Made by a program: the position numbers and the translations under genes
Shown here: positions 1 to 8,146 of the stretch, piece after piece
How the letters are laid out: each line of letters begins with the position of its first letter
Position numbering within the stretch: the first letter of the stretch is position 1
Origin: a virus
Direction: 5' to 3' (one strand)
IMG/VR virus record: IMGVR_UViG_3300001041_000009
Span: 54,480-118,479 of that record
Length of the DNA stretch: 64,000 nucleotides
Notes under the pieces: generated by a model
Told to the model about the DNA's origin: nothing
Seen by the model: the letters and a program-made list of their open reading frames with translations, nothing else
Databases searched by the model: none

Positions 1-2
1 TT

Positions 3-224
3 GCACCATTTGTTGGGCATTCGAGTGAGATGATGCGATTTACTATAACTTTAGTATCGACTATCGCCCGTGTTGAAATTGATGCATATAAAGAAGAGGC
101 GAGAGATTATCAATCGATTCTAAAAACATTCTTAAGATTTAAGGTTGTTAAGGATTCTTTCAACAGTATTGACGGTTATACCCCGTCCAATTCCATCCTC
201 GAAGCGGCTATACGAAGTCTCTAA
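3..224 (+). CDS. C-terminal end of an unknown protein (5' end outside window)
   Basis: The reading frame is open from base 3 to the TAA at 222-224, giving 73 residues of a protein that starts before the window. An internal ATG pair at 30-35 has no ribosome site, so this is a tail of a longer gene rather than a small gene. The residues are mixed charged and hydrophobic with no motif I recognise. A strong terminator follows directly, so this closes a transcription unit. Function unknown. Confidence 0.6.
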   Translation, partial: APFVGHSSEMMRFTITLVSTIARVEIDAYKEEARDYQSILKTFLRFKVVKDSFNSIDGYTPSNSILEAAIRSL

Positions 225-228
225 TACC

Positions 229-276
229 AAAAGTTATACTAGATGAATTAATTCATCTAGTATAACTTTTTTATTT
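229..276 (+). terminator. Rho-independent terminator
   Basis: A perfect inverted repeat of about 20 bp per arm (AAAAGTTATACTAGATGAA and its complement) is followed by a T run just after the stop of the preceding gene. Confidence 0.85.
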
Positions 277-321
277 ATTGAAACAAATTAATAATGATTA
301 TGTATAAAAGGAGTGGTATAT

Positions 322-1404
322 ATGTTAGAAAATATATTTTCTAAAAAAGTAACAACTAATAGACCAAAAGCTTATATTGAAGATTTTGATGTAACTCAAT
401 CACATTTAGAAACTCTCTTAATATTAGAAGAAAATTATTTTGATATTAATAGAAATCATATTCAGGTAACTCATTTAGCATTAAAAGATCAGAATGTTGA
501 TATTCTTACTGAAGGAATGGGTGATTTCATTCATTCTGTTATTGAATTCTTTAAGAATTTATTAAATCGTTTTATTGAATTCATGAAAAACGTATTTATG
601 ATTATCTATGCTTATATAGGAGATTTTGATTCATTCTTAACTAAATATAAAGATAAGTTTAGTGATCTTAAACCTGACTTTACAGTTAAAGGATATGAGT
701 ATACATTTAGTTCAAGTATTCCTAAATTGGATGAGGTAACTAACGTTATTAATGATTACAATAGTGAATTAGATAAAGTTCATACTATGAAGAAAGCTGA
801 TATTATTAAAGAAAGAGAAGAATTTACTTCAGAAACTTTTATGAATAAAGTAAGAGCTAAAGTAATTGGAGCTAATGGTGAGATTACATCTGAAGAATTC
901 TTAGATCATACTAAGAGAACTTATCGTAATAATGTAGATAAAGATGAGATTGATATAACTGTTAATAAATCATATCTTGATAAAGTTATTAATGATTATC
1001 CAAATTTAAAAAGGACATTCAACGATGCTAATAAAGAAAAAGATAGAGTTATATCTCTCATTGAAAGTATGAAAAACTTCTTTGAAAAGAGTGCATCAAC
1101 TTATTATCGAAATACAACTAAAGTTACAGGTATGCACCATATAAGTATGAATTCCAATTCATCTGGAATAACAAAAGATGATACCGTTGAACATAATTAT
1201 GATTTACAGAAGATGGATGTTATTAATACATTCTTTAATTTTAAATATACTCAATCTAAAGAAATTGGTAGTATATGTATAACGGTTATGACTGAAAAGG
1301 TTAATGCTATTAAAGAATGTATGAAGTTATATAAAGTGATTATTCGTAAATCTCTATTTAGTGGACCTGAAAAGAAAATAGAAACGATTAGAGGTGATTC
1401 ATAA
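322..1404 (+). CDS. Putative virion-associated protein, paralogue of the next gene
   Basis: 360 residues. The ATG at 322 is preferred over an in-frame GTG at 313 because AAGGAG lies 9 nt upstream of it. No enzyme motif is visible. Residues about 70-100 form an amphipathic hydrophobic segment (FFKNLLNRFIEFMKNVF), followed by long charged helices. The downstream gene has the same arrangement (EFFKRIFGIF at a similar place), so the two look like diverged tandem duplicates. The stop overlaps the next ATG by one base, which implies translational coupling. I infer an internal head or virion protein from the neighbourhood, but the sequence does not prove it. Confidence 0.6.
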   Translation: MLENIFSKKVTTNRPKAYIEDFDVTQSHLETLLILEENYFDINRNHIQVTHLALKDQNVDILTEGMGDFIHSVIEFFKNLLNRFIEFMKNVFMIIYAYIGDFDSFLTKYKDKFSDLKPDFTVKGYEYTFSSSIPKLDEVTNVINDYNSELDKVHTMKKADIIKEREEFTSETFMNKVRAKVIGANGEITSEEFLDHTKRTYRNNVDKDEIDITVNKSYLDKVINDYPNLKRTFNDANKEKDRVISLIESMKNFFEKSASTYYRNTTKVTGMHHISMNSNSSGITKDDTVEHNYDLQKMDVINTFFNFKYTQSKEIGSICITVMTEKVNAIKECMKLYKVIIRKSLFSGPEKKIETIRGDS

Positions 1405-2546
1405 TGGATTATTGTGCATTAGTATTAAGGAATAATTTAACTGTAACTAAAGAGTTTAATGAAACTATCTTTAATAGAATGGAAGATGAATCAAATTTTA
1501 TTATTACTACATTAGAGAATTATCAAGTATTATTTGAAGAAGCCCAAGTCGCTACTAATAATGCTAGTAATCAAACTACTGGTGTATTTGCAAAATTGGC
1601 TGAATTCTTTAAGAGAATCTTTGGTATATTTTCGGAGAAAACAAAATCTATGTTTGAATCAAATAAAGCTTGGATGGATGCAAATTTTAATAAGTTTGAT
1701 AAAATTGATTATAGTAAGCTTAAAATACAAATGATACCCTTTTGGAATATGCCAATAAATAGATTGAAAACTGATTTATACACCATTCAGAAACAAACGG
1801 ATAAGATTATGTCTAATAAACAAACACTAGAAAAATATAAGAATTTAGATGAAATCAAAAAGGATATTTATAGTGAATATCTAGATGCTAATGACGATTT
1901 GACTAATGGATTGAAAAACTATTATCGTGGTGGTAATGCTAAAGGCGTTGAAGCTATCGCCTTAGAAGGAGATAAATTAAAAACCCAAGTTATAGAATTT
2001 AAAAATTATTGTTTTAATTATGGGAAAGACATCGAGCCCATGGTTAAAGCTTTAATGGATGCTTCAGAAAAGGAATTTCAGCGTGTGGAAAAGGTGTTGA
2101 AGACACGTCCAGTATCAGAGAATTTCTGTTTAGTTGAAAATACGTTTTATAGTTCAACTGATATTGCTCAGTTGGATAGTTTTATCCTTCTTGAAGCCGA
2201 TCAACCTAAACAGCCCGAAAAGACTACTGATGAACCAAAGAAACTTGCCGATACGACAAAAAAAACTAATCATACTGAAGTCACTATTGTAAATAAATCT
2301 GATGCTGAACAAAAGAAAACAGATGAAGTTAATCAAAAATATGATGGGTTATCTACTATTGAATTAATATTTCTTAAAAATAATATGCAGATTAAGCAAT
2401 TAGTTATATCTGCATTAATGACAGTTTTAGAAGAGCGATTTAAAGCTTATATGAATGCATTAAAAGCTATAATTAAAGAAGCTGGTTCAACTGTAGATAA
2501 TGATCCTGATGAAAAAGGCACTAAGAAAGCAATGGGTACTAAATAA
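1404..2546 (+). CDS. Putative virion-associated protein, tandem paralogue
   Basis: 380 residues, with its ATG overlapping the previous stop codon (TAATG). Residues about 60-85 hold an amphipathic segment like the upstream paralogue, then predicted coiled helices. Residues about 270-310 form a Lys/Glu/Thr/Pro-rich linker before a C-terminal helical region. No catalytic motif is seen. Gene order and paralogy suggest a structural or head-internal protein; the function is unassigned. A bidirectional terminator lies between it and the convergent gene that follows. Confidence 0.6.
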   Translation: MDYCALVLRNNLTVTKEFNETIFNRMEDESNFIITTLENYQVLFEEAQVATNNASNQTTGVFAKLAEFFKRIFGIFSEKTKSMFESNKAWMDANFNKFDKIDYSKLKIQMIPFWNMPINRLKTDLYTIQKQTDKIMSNKQTLEKYKNLDEIKKDIYSEYLDANDDLTNGLKNYYRGGNAKGVEAIALEGDKLKTQVIEFKNYCFNYGKDIEPMVKALMDASEKEFQRVEKVLKTRPVSENFCLVENTFYSSTDIAQLDSFILLEADQPKQPEKTTDEPKKLADTTKKTNHTEVTIVNKSDAEQKKTDEVNQKYDGLSTIELIFLKNNMQIKQLVISALMTVLEERFKAYMNALKAIIKEAGSTVDNDPDEKGTKKAMGTK

Positions 2547-2557
2547 AAACTAAAAAG

Positions 2558-2588
2558 AGAATAGATGAGAGTTAATCTCATCTATTCT
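2558..2588. terminator. Bidirectional terminator between convergent genes
   Basis: The stem AGAATAGATGAGA / TCTCATCTATTCT separates the plus-strand gene ending at 2546 from the minus-strand gene ending at 2582. The minus gene's last codons fall inside the hairpin. Confidence 0.7.
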
Positions 2589-3832
2589 GTATATTTTCTA
2601 AATTCACATGTAGCATTTATAGTAAAGTCTTCACCTTGTTTATTAAAGACAATATGATTTTTACTAATACGATAATTACCACCATATTCGGTATTAATCT
2701 TTTGATTTTCAAATACAAATAAGAACTCTTTATTTGGTGTAATTACATCGGTATCAAAATCTCCTATACTGAGAGTTATAATTTTACTATTTTCACTTCT
2801 TTGTAATTTAGCCATAGAATTACAATATTCATTATTGTTCTTATTGACCATGACTTTGTATGTCCCATCTTTACGTTCAGTTGAATTTGTTCTTAGGTCA
2901 GTTGTAATACCAGTTTCTGGATTAATAATTAATAGATTATTACCTTCAGTCTGATCTGTAACAATTGAATGACTATGCATTTGTATAGTATTAGGAAGTA
3001 CATTTATAATAAATTTCTTATTAATATCATCCACATAACTTCCTGGAGTAAATACATCACTACTGATAGAATCTCGTATATTAAATACAGTTTGTGTATA
3101 TTCAGCTAATCTAAATGCTGTACACTTAACATTTAAATCAATAAAATACGTACATTCAACATCAAAGAATAATAATAATCCATTCTTATAAAATCCATAT
3201 GCTTGTTCTAAAGCCAATAATCCTCCTAAGAATGGTAGAGGAGGAAATATAACTTCTTCATATACAGTAGTATTGTCTAATGGAGTCATAAGAACTTCGA
3301 TGAAATGATTAATACCGAGCATATGCGTTAAAACATCAGTCATATTACAATTAGAAAATATCTTATTGTTTATACGCCTTGTATTAATAAGGTCCCATTC
3401 ATTAAATAAATAAAATGTAAATTCATTACTTAAATCTTTAGGAGTAGTCTCAGATTTCTCTACCTTCTTAGTTTCGTCATAAGTTGATTGACTCATAAAT
3501 GGTGTATCTTCATTTAAGTAAACTGAAAATATTCTATTGAACACATCGGTTTTAAATTGAAATTGATTACTTTTATCATATATAAACTTCTGTATTCTTA
3601 GTTTAAACCTAACACCTAATTTATTTTTTAATATATTAAAATATACTGTAGGTGTCAATATAGTAGATAATCGTATAATAGGATAGTAATCATCATCATA
3701 ATCACGTTCAATTGCAATATCAGTTATATGTTTAGGTTCTATAACTATTGGTACTGGATCATCGGGTAATAATATAACAAAAGATTCTACTATGTATTTA
3801 TAAAACTTCATATCAGTAGGCATATTATTCAT
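2582..3832 (-). CDS. Putative virion structural protein (tail or baseplate type)
   Basis: 416 residues. The start ATG has AAGGTGG about 10 nt upstream. The sequence is beta-rich with few charged helices. The N-terminal part (residues 30-60) contains ITDIAIERDYDDDYYP, a phrase typical of large-phage tail proteins that describe a spatially repeated beta domain. No enzymatic residues were found. A baseplate hub or tail-tube-associated role is an inference from this composition and from other virion genes in the window. Confidence 0.5.
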   Translation of the reverse strand: MNNMPTDMKFYKYIVESFVILLPDDPVPIVIEPKHITDIAIERDYDDDYYPIIRLSTILTPTVYFNILKNKLGVRFKLRIQKFIYDKSNQFQFKTDVFNRIFSVYLNEDTPFMSQSTYDETKKVEKSETTPKDLSNEFTFYLFNEWDLINTRRINNKIFSNCNMTDVLTHMLGINHFIEVLMTPLDNTTVYEEVIFPPLPFLGGLLALEQAYGFYKNGLLLFFDVECTYFIDLNVKCTAFRLAEYTQTVFNIRDSISSDVFTPGSYVDDINKKFIINVLPNTIQMHSHSIVTDQTEGNNLLIINPETGITTDLRTNSTERKDGTYKVMVNKNNNEYCNSMAKLQRSENSKIITLSIGDFDTDVITPNKEFLFVFENQKINTEYGGNYRISKNHIVFNKQGEDFTINATCEFRKYTE

Positions 3833-3890
3833 TTATAAATCATCCACCTTTATATTTATTATTATATATTTGTATACTAAGACAAAAAAA

Positions 3891-3922
3891 ATAAAGACTA
3901 AGCATGTAAGCTTAGTCTTTAT
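3891..3922 (-). terminator. Rho-independent terminator
   Basis: The stem ATAAAGACTAAGC / GCTTAGTCTTTAT is followed, reading the minus strand, by a T run. It ends the gene that stops at 3928. Confidence 0.85.
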
Positions 3923-3927
3923 TTATA

Positions 3928-4293
3928 TTAATATGCATTAAAGTGAGTTATTAAAAATTGTTCCGTATTAAATACACCATTCATTTTAAATTGTACTTTA
4001 CTGATACAAGCTTCAAGAATCTTTCCCTTAGGAGTATCTAAAATTTCAATAGACCCGCCAAGTATATTGTCTATCCAATAATACTGGATGATCTTAAATG
4101 CAATATTACTGAAATTACATAAGAATGGATCGGCTTTCACATCCCCTATAGAAATCAATTCACCGAACCAAGAATTACGCTGTATCGCTTCTACAATAAG
4201 CATATTACTTTTCAATTCTCTATCAACTTCTTCTTTGGTAAATTGATGATCTTTGTTTAAATAAAGTAATATAACTTCATAAATTTTAGCCAT
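3928..4293 (-). CDS. Small hypothetical protein, paralogue of the adjacent frameshifted gene
   Basis: 121 residues with AAAGAGG upstream of the ATG. It contains NSWFGELISIGD and a YYWIDNILGGSIEILDTPKG region that align with the next gene upstream (GSWFGELGIGND, YYWIGNML). The family is unrecognised. It is probably a small soluble early-type accessory protein, duplicated in tandem. Confidence 0.6.
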   Translation of the reverse strand: MAKIYEVILLYLNKDHQFTKEEVDRELKSNMLIVEAIQRNSWFGELISIGDVKADPFLCNFSNIAFKIIQYYWIDNILGGSIEILDTPKGKILEACISKVQFKMNGVFNTEQFLITHFNAY

Positions 4294-4317
4294 TAAAATA
4301 AACCTCTTTCATTCAAA

Positions 4318-4676
4318 TTAACATGCAACAAATTTAGTTATATGAATCTTTCTCGGGGATCTTTTATCATCAAATCCTTGTGGTTTAAATTTTACCGTAT
4401 TAAAGAGATCACTCAGGATTTTACCACTAGGGGTATTTAGAATAGTAATAGTGCCCATAGCATATTTCCAATCCAATAATATTTGAGAATCTTAAAAGCA
4501 ATTCTCTTATTATCAATAATCAACGGGTCGTTTCCAATTCCGAGTTCACCAAACCATGATCCACAGCGCATTAATTCAGATATATGGTCGGCACCCAATG
4601 CAATATCAATTAATTCTTTAGTAAACCTAATGTCTGTATTTAGATCAAGTAAAACCACATCATGTAATTCATTCAT
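4318..4676 (-). pseudogene. Frameshifted paralogue of the 121-residue gene
   Basis: The frame from ATG 4676 reads 79 residues and ends in a short tail (WALLLF) just after YYWIGNML. Shifting frame at the GGG near 4455 restores an open frame (GTITILNTPSGKIL and on to a TAA at 4318-4320) that matches the paralogue 3928-4293 to its end. Total length 359 nt is one base short of a full 119-residue gene. It is therefore either a real one-base deletion or a sequencing error in a homopolymer. Start and SD (TGGAAGTGGA) look normal. Confidence 0.65.
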
Positions 4677-4701
4677 TATAATCCACTTCCATTCAAATAT
4701 A

Positions 4702-4935
4702 TTATTTTCTTGGTGGGCAATTGACTACCTCATCAGCTCTGAGCATAGTTGGTTTACTATAAGGTCTATTCGCAAATTGCTTACGACCCTCTTGATAATC
4801 AATTTCATCACTTATCAGTGCCAACTCTTTACGTATTCGTCTGCAATTAAACCAACCTGTATCGAAAAGTAAATCATCATGTAATTTAAGAGAACGTTCC
4901 TTTAGTTTAGGTAGACTTACCTTACTCAATAGCAA
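4702..4935 (-). CDS. Small charged hypothetical protein
   Basis: 77 residues starting at TTG with AAGGAG about 9 nt upstream. It is rich in Lys, Arg and Glu, with one likely long helix in the first half and a VVNCPPRK C-terminus. No family recognised. It is spaced closely with its neighbours in a minus-strand operon. Confidence 0.5.
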   Translation of the reverse strand: MLLSKVSLPKLKERSLKLHDDLLFDTGWFNCRRIRKELALISDEIDYQEGRKQFANRPYSKPTMLRADEVVNCPPRK

Positions 4936-4947
4936 TTAAATCACTCC

Positions 4948-6048
4948 TTATATAAATATATTTGTTTTACTTCGTTTAGTAATAAGTTTAGTAGCGGCTG
5001 TTAATTCCATCAGAGATAATGGGTTGTTAATAAAGTACTCATCATTTATCCTTTTTAATGATACATTATCAAATTTATCAATCACTTGTGATGTAATAGT
5101 ATATAAATCCTTTATATTTAATAATTGAAATTGGGTATCTAGATCTATACATTGGTAATTATTGAGTAGTAATTGTTTATACTCTTCCTTTATTATATTT
5201 GAAAGAATATTAATGTTATAAACATCTTTACCAATTATATTAATACTAATAGCTTTATTAACCATCTTAATGATAGTAGATAAACCTATACGTTTTAATT
5301 TCTCAATCGATCGATATTTATCTCCTAGTATAGATAATATAAATGGATAATATTGAGCATTGATATTCTTATCATTAACAATTTTACTTTCAAGTTTTAG
5401 TTCAGTAATAAGATTTTCTTTACTGATAACATAACTATCATCTCTTTTTGGTCTAATAATATAGAAGTTTTTACATGCATATTGATAATCGTACTTATCT
5501 GTAGTTACAATGAAATTAATATATTCCTCATCTGAACCTTTCGTTATTATGTGAGGTATGAGAGATGATTCTATACCATCACCTTGAATGAGATATACAC
5601 CCTCCACGTACTCTAATATGATTTTAGTGAAGGGTATGGATTCGTTTAATACTGAATTTAATACAAAATTATTTGGATCGCCTGAATACTTATGTTGATA
5701 ATAAGATCTATACTCAGGTAATACTATATGATTTTTATAATGCTTAGTAGATGGATTTCCTGTATAAATATAAACCTTTGAATATACCTTATTCTTTGTG
5801 AAGAAGAGTCTATAATGTGCAGCTAGATTAATTATATTGCTTATTAACTCAAACGATCTGTCTTCTTTAACTTTTAAATATTGATCTATACTAGAACTAG
5901 ATAACTTATTAATAACTGATTCTAGATTAATAAATATATTAAACTTAGATGTATTACCAATATGAGAACAATGTTTATCCATTAATTCGTCCAGCTTTTT
6001 AAATTTGACTTTAAACATATTAAAGATAATATCCAAGGGAATCACCAA
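4948..6048 (-). CDS. Hypothetical protein with weak PIN/FEN-nuclease-like features
   Basis: About 365 residues from the TTG at 6048 or GTG at 6045; the SD is only a weak AGGGGCGG. I see FINLES near the N-terminus, VEGVYLIQGDGIESSLIPH and VTTDKYDYQ in the middle, then ILGDKYRSIEKLKRIG followed by helices. This order loosely recalls 5'-3' exonuclease / flap nuclease proteins (acidic clusters, then a GDK...GIG helix-hairpin-helix). That is only a resemblance; the acidic cluster is incomplete. It sits 6 nt downstream of the PC4-like gene, so a nucleic-acid role would fit. Confidence 0.5.
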   Translation of the reverse strand: MVIPLDIIFNMFKVKFKKLDELMDKHCSHIGNTSKFNIFINLESVINKLSSSSIDQYLKVKEDRSFELISNIINLAAHYRLFFTKNKVYSKVYIYTGNPSTKHYKNHIVLPEYRSYYQHKYSGDPNNFVLNSVLNESIPFTKIILEYVEGVYLIQGDGIESSLIPHIITKGSDEEYINFIVTTDKYDYQYACKNFYIIRPKRDDSYVISKENLITELKLESKIVNDKNINAQYYPFILSILGDKYRSIEKLKRIGLSTIIKMVNKAISINIIGKDVYNINILSNIIKEEYKQLLLNNYQCIDLDTQFQLLNIKDLYTITSQVIDKFDNVSLKRINDEYFINNPLSLMELTAATKLITKRSKTNIFI

Positions 6049-6054
6049 CCGCCC

Positions 6055-6414
6055 CTATTGTTTTATTTCGATCACGTAATTCTCATCTGTATTAAGATAT
6101 GTATTATTATTTGTAGTTATAGTAAACCGATTCCTCTTTTTAGCTACAGCTTTCTCAAGTAATTCCAATGATCCATAATCATTTTCTAATAATAAATCAA
6201 TCAATTTGTCGACTTCTTCATCAGTTAAACTAATACCTTTACCTGCTCTATGATCAGATAAATTCATACTACGTATATCTAAGGATGGTGGTTTATCATT
6301 CCAGGCAATACGCGCAACCAGTTTACACCAGTCGTGCTGATCACTCTCTTTTAAAGATCCAATAAATTCAACTATTTCAAATTTAATTTTTTCAGGTTTT
6401 TCTTTCTTTGCCAT
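6055..6414 (-). CDS. PC4/YdbC-like single-stranded DNA-binding protein
   Basis: 119 residues. Residues about 10-80 match the bacterial YdbC branch of the PC4 fold: KFEIVEFIGSL, then WNDKPPSLDIRSMN and GKGISLTDEEVDKLIDLL. YdbC proteins are known homodimeric ssDNA binders related to eukaryotic PC4. The C-terminal 35 residues are an extra polar extension. It is co-directional and nearly contiguous with the following gene. A role in replication, recombination or transcription of phage DNA is inferred. Confidence 0.75.
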   Translation of the reverse strand: MAKKEKPEKIKFEIVEFIGSLKESDQHDWCKLVARIAWNDKPPSLDIRSMNLSDHRAGKGISLTDEEVDKLIDLLLENDYGSLELLEKAVAKKRNRFTITTNNNTYLNTDENYVIEIKQ

Positions 6415-6440
6415 ACATAATCCCCTCTACAAAAAAATTA

Positions 6441-6468
6441 AAAAGATATGTGTTACCACATATCTTTT
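6441..6468 (-). terminator. Rho-independent terminator
   Basis: The stem AAAAGATATGTG / CACATATCTTTT is followed on the minus strand by a T-rich tract. It terminates the gene 6483-7073 upstream of the next minus gene. Confidence 0.8.
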
Positions 6469-6482
6469 TATTCAGTATCCGA

Positions 6483-7073
6483 TTAATCTTCGATACGGGA
6501 AATAATATTTTGAAGTTTATCAAGGCCGCCAGAATCTTCCCGATCTAAGAACTTGTTTGTTTTGATCACAGTTAAGATACTATCCCGTTTCTTAATCCGG
6601 GCGATTTCAGAAATTGTAATCGCTTGGCTTCTTGGATCGACGGCAAACATTATGCCGATAACTTTGAAGATACTACATTTGAAGTAAATGACATGTTCTC
6701 TTGGATTCGAGTTGATCTTGAAATCTCTGCAAATAGGCTGCATTGCCTCTTTTAACTCAGGGGAAATTTGATAATTTCCCTCTTCCATTCGACTGGCAAG
6801 GGCCGAGGAAATTTTATGCATTCCGGTATTAACATCCCTGGACTTATCATCAATAAATACGTATAATGACATTTCTGGACGAGCTGATCCGTCGCGGACA
6901 ACATTAGTCCGTACACCTGAAACACGATCAATTTTACATGTATCTACCAGATAGCTGTATAGGAATTCCTCTACTGCGGACCCGGTTATGTTATAGACAA
7001 CACCAACTGGATCGATCTCGACATTTGTTTCGAGTAAATTGTTTGATTTCTTTAAAGTTTGATTTACACTCAT
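6483..7073 (-). CDS. Abundant-type protein of unknown function with biased codon use
   Basis: 196 residues, starting after a good AGGAGG. Its codons use far more G and C than neighbouring genes (CGC, GCC, ATC, CCG are frequent), as in the major capsid gene, which suggests high expression. Content is mixed alpha/beta (VSGVRTNVVRDGSARPEMSL, KCSIFKVIGIMFAVDP). No family recognised. It has its own terminator and an early-type promoter motif upstream on the minus strand, so it is probably a monocistronic, strongly expressed early or structural protein. Confidence 0.65.
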   Translation of the reverse strand: MSVNQTLKKSNNLLETNVEIDPVGVVYNITGSAVEEFLYSYLVDTCKIDRVSGVRTNVVRDGSARPEMSLYVFIDDKSRDVNTGMHKISSALASRMEEGNYQISPELKEAMQPICRDFKINSNPREHVIYFKCSIFKVIGIMFAVDPRSQAITISEIARIKKRDSILTVIKTNKFLDREDSGGLDKLQNIISRIED

Positions 7074-7139
7074 TACAACAACCTCCTACTTTTATTAATC
7101 TTTTGTTATGGGAAATATAACTTTATATTATCTGTCTTA

Positions 7140-7147
7140 ATAATATA
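7140..7147 (-). promoter_or_regulatory. Early-type promoter motif TATATTAT
   Basis: TATATTAT on the minus strand lies about 65 nt upstream of the gene starting at 7073. The same octamer recurs before many transcription units here, and phiKZ/AR9-like phages are reported to use very similar AT-rich early promoters. Confidence 0.4.
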
Positions 7148-7162
7148 TAATTGAAATTAACG

Positions 7163-8041
7163 TTATCTTTTTACACGTTCGTAATCCTCCTTTATAAGTT
7201 TAATTATTATAATTCCCCAGTCGGAATTACTACAGTATATAGGATTTATTTCAGATATACATATAGTCCCATTATCAATATAACGTGTCTTTATGGTTTT
7301 ACCAAAAGAATGTACTGAATCCGATTTTGATTTATAACTATATGCAGAAGCATATGCGTCACCATCCAAGGCATTCATACCGAATAAATTATTCTTATCT
7401 CTAGCAATAGGTGAAGTGCCATTACCACTTTCTAAACGAGCAACTGCTAATGTAAAGAAACCATTAATCTTATATTTATCTTCAACATCAAGTATTGATT
7501 TCTCAATTCCTTCTAATTCAGTATCTTTAAGTAATAACCTTAAATCGTTAATAGTTAGATTTGATCGGGTCCGTATGTCTAAAGTTGTGGAACGTATAAA
7601 ATCTAAAGGTAACGATCCTCTAGATATCACGTACTTCTTAATGTTTTCATTATATTTATTTATAGTTATTAAGTAGTCAGAATGAATAAATCCATCCTTA
7701 GTCTGATACCATGTTTCCGACTTATTAATAACTTCAAGTTTTTGATCTCTAACATATTGAGTAATCTTTTCGGATTCAATAGACGGTGCACTACGTACAT
7801 TGAGGATATCAGTATCAACATAATAAAACTCACTAATTAGTACGGGTTCGGTAATTTTAGGTTCATCCACTTGTGCTATAGTTTGGATTTCAGTAGGTGC
7901 ATTGTTTTGAGTAGTGGACGGGGACGATATATTATTTGTATTATACCTAAATGATAAAAATATTAAAGATGTGAGAATAATATATGTTATAGTCATTAAA
8001 GTTATTTCAATAGATTTATTTGTTTTAATCCTTTTTAACAT
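7163..8041 (-). CDS. Membrane-anchored SH3b + N-acetylglucosaminidase (lysin-type)
   Basis: 292 residues. Residues about 12-34 are a single hydrophobic anchor. A Thr/Ser/Pro-rich linker is followed by a bacterial SH3 domain at about 72-128 (YVDTDILNVRSAPS). Residues about 180-290 form a LytG/FlgJ-type glucosaminidase domain with the catalytic Glu in ARLESGNGTS, followed by NNLFGMNA. It should cleave the glycan strand of peptidoglycan. The N-terminal anchor suggests insertion in the host membrane with the enzyme outside, or a signal-anchor-release endolysin. The SD AAAGGAG precedes the ATG. Confidence 0.85.
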   Translation of the reverse strand: MLKRIKTNKSIEITLMTITYIILTSLIFLSFRYNTNNISSPSTTQNNAPTEIQTIAQVDEPKITEPVLISEFYYVDTDILNVRSAPSIESEKITQYVRDQKLEVINKSETWYQTKDGFIHSDYLITINKYNENIKKYVISRGSLPLDFIRSTTLDIRTRSNLTINDLRLLLKDTELEGIEKSILDVEDKYKINGFFTLAVARLESGNGTSPIARDKNNLFGMNALDGDAYASAYSYKSKSDSVHSFGKTIKTRYIDNGTICISEINPIYCSNSDWGIIIIKLIKEDYERVKR

Positions 8042-8103
8042 TATTATAACAGCTCCTTTTAATTTCTTTCTTTATAGATATGTTTTAGATGTAGTAAGTA
8101 ATA

Positions 8104-8144
8104 AAAATTGTGTACATTCAGATTTACTGAATGTACACAATTTT
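8104..8144 (-). terminator. Rho-independent terminator
   Basis: An 18-bp stem AAAATTGTGTACATTCAG with a 5-nt loop is followed by a T-rich tract on the minus strand, 3 nt past the stop at 8147. Confidence 0.85.
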
Positions 8145-8146
8145 AC

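Noticed and set aside
4483-4872. Plus-strand frame of 129 codons
   Set aside because: It is antisense to two minus-strand genes with proper ribosome sites and is low in plausible protein composition.
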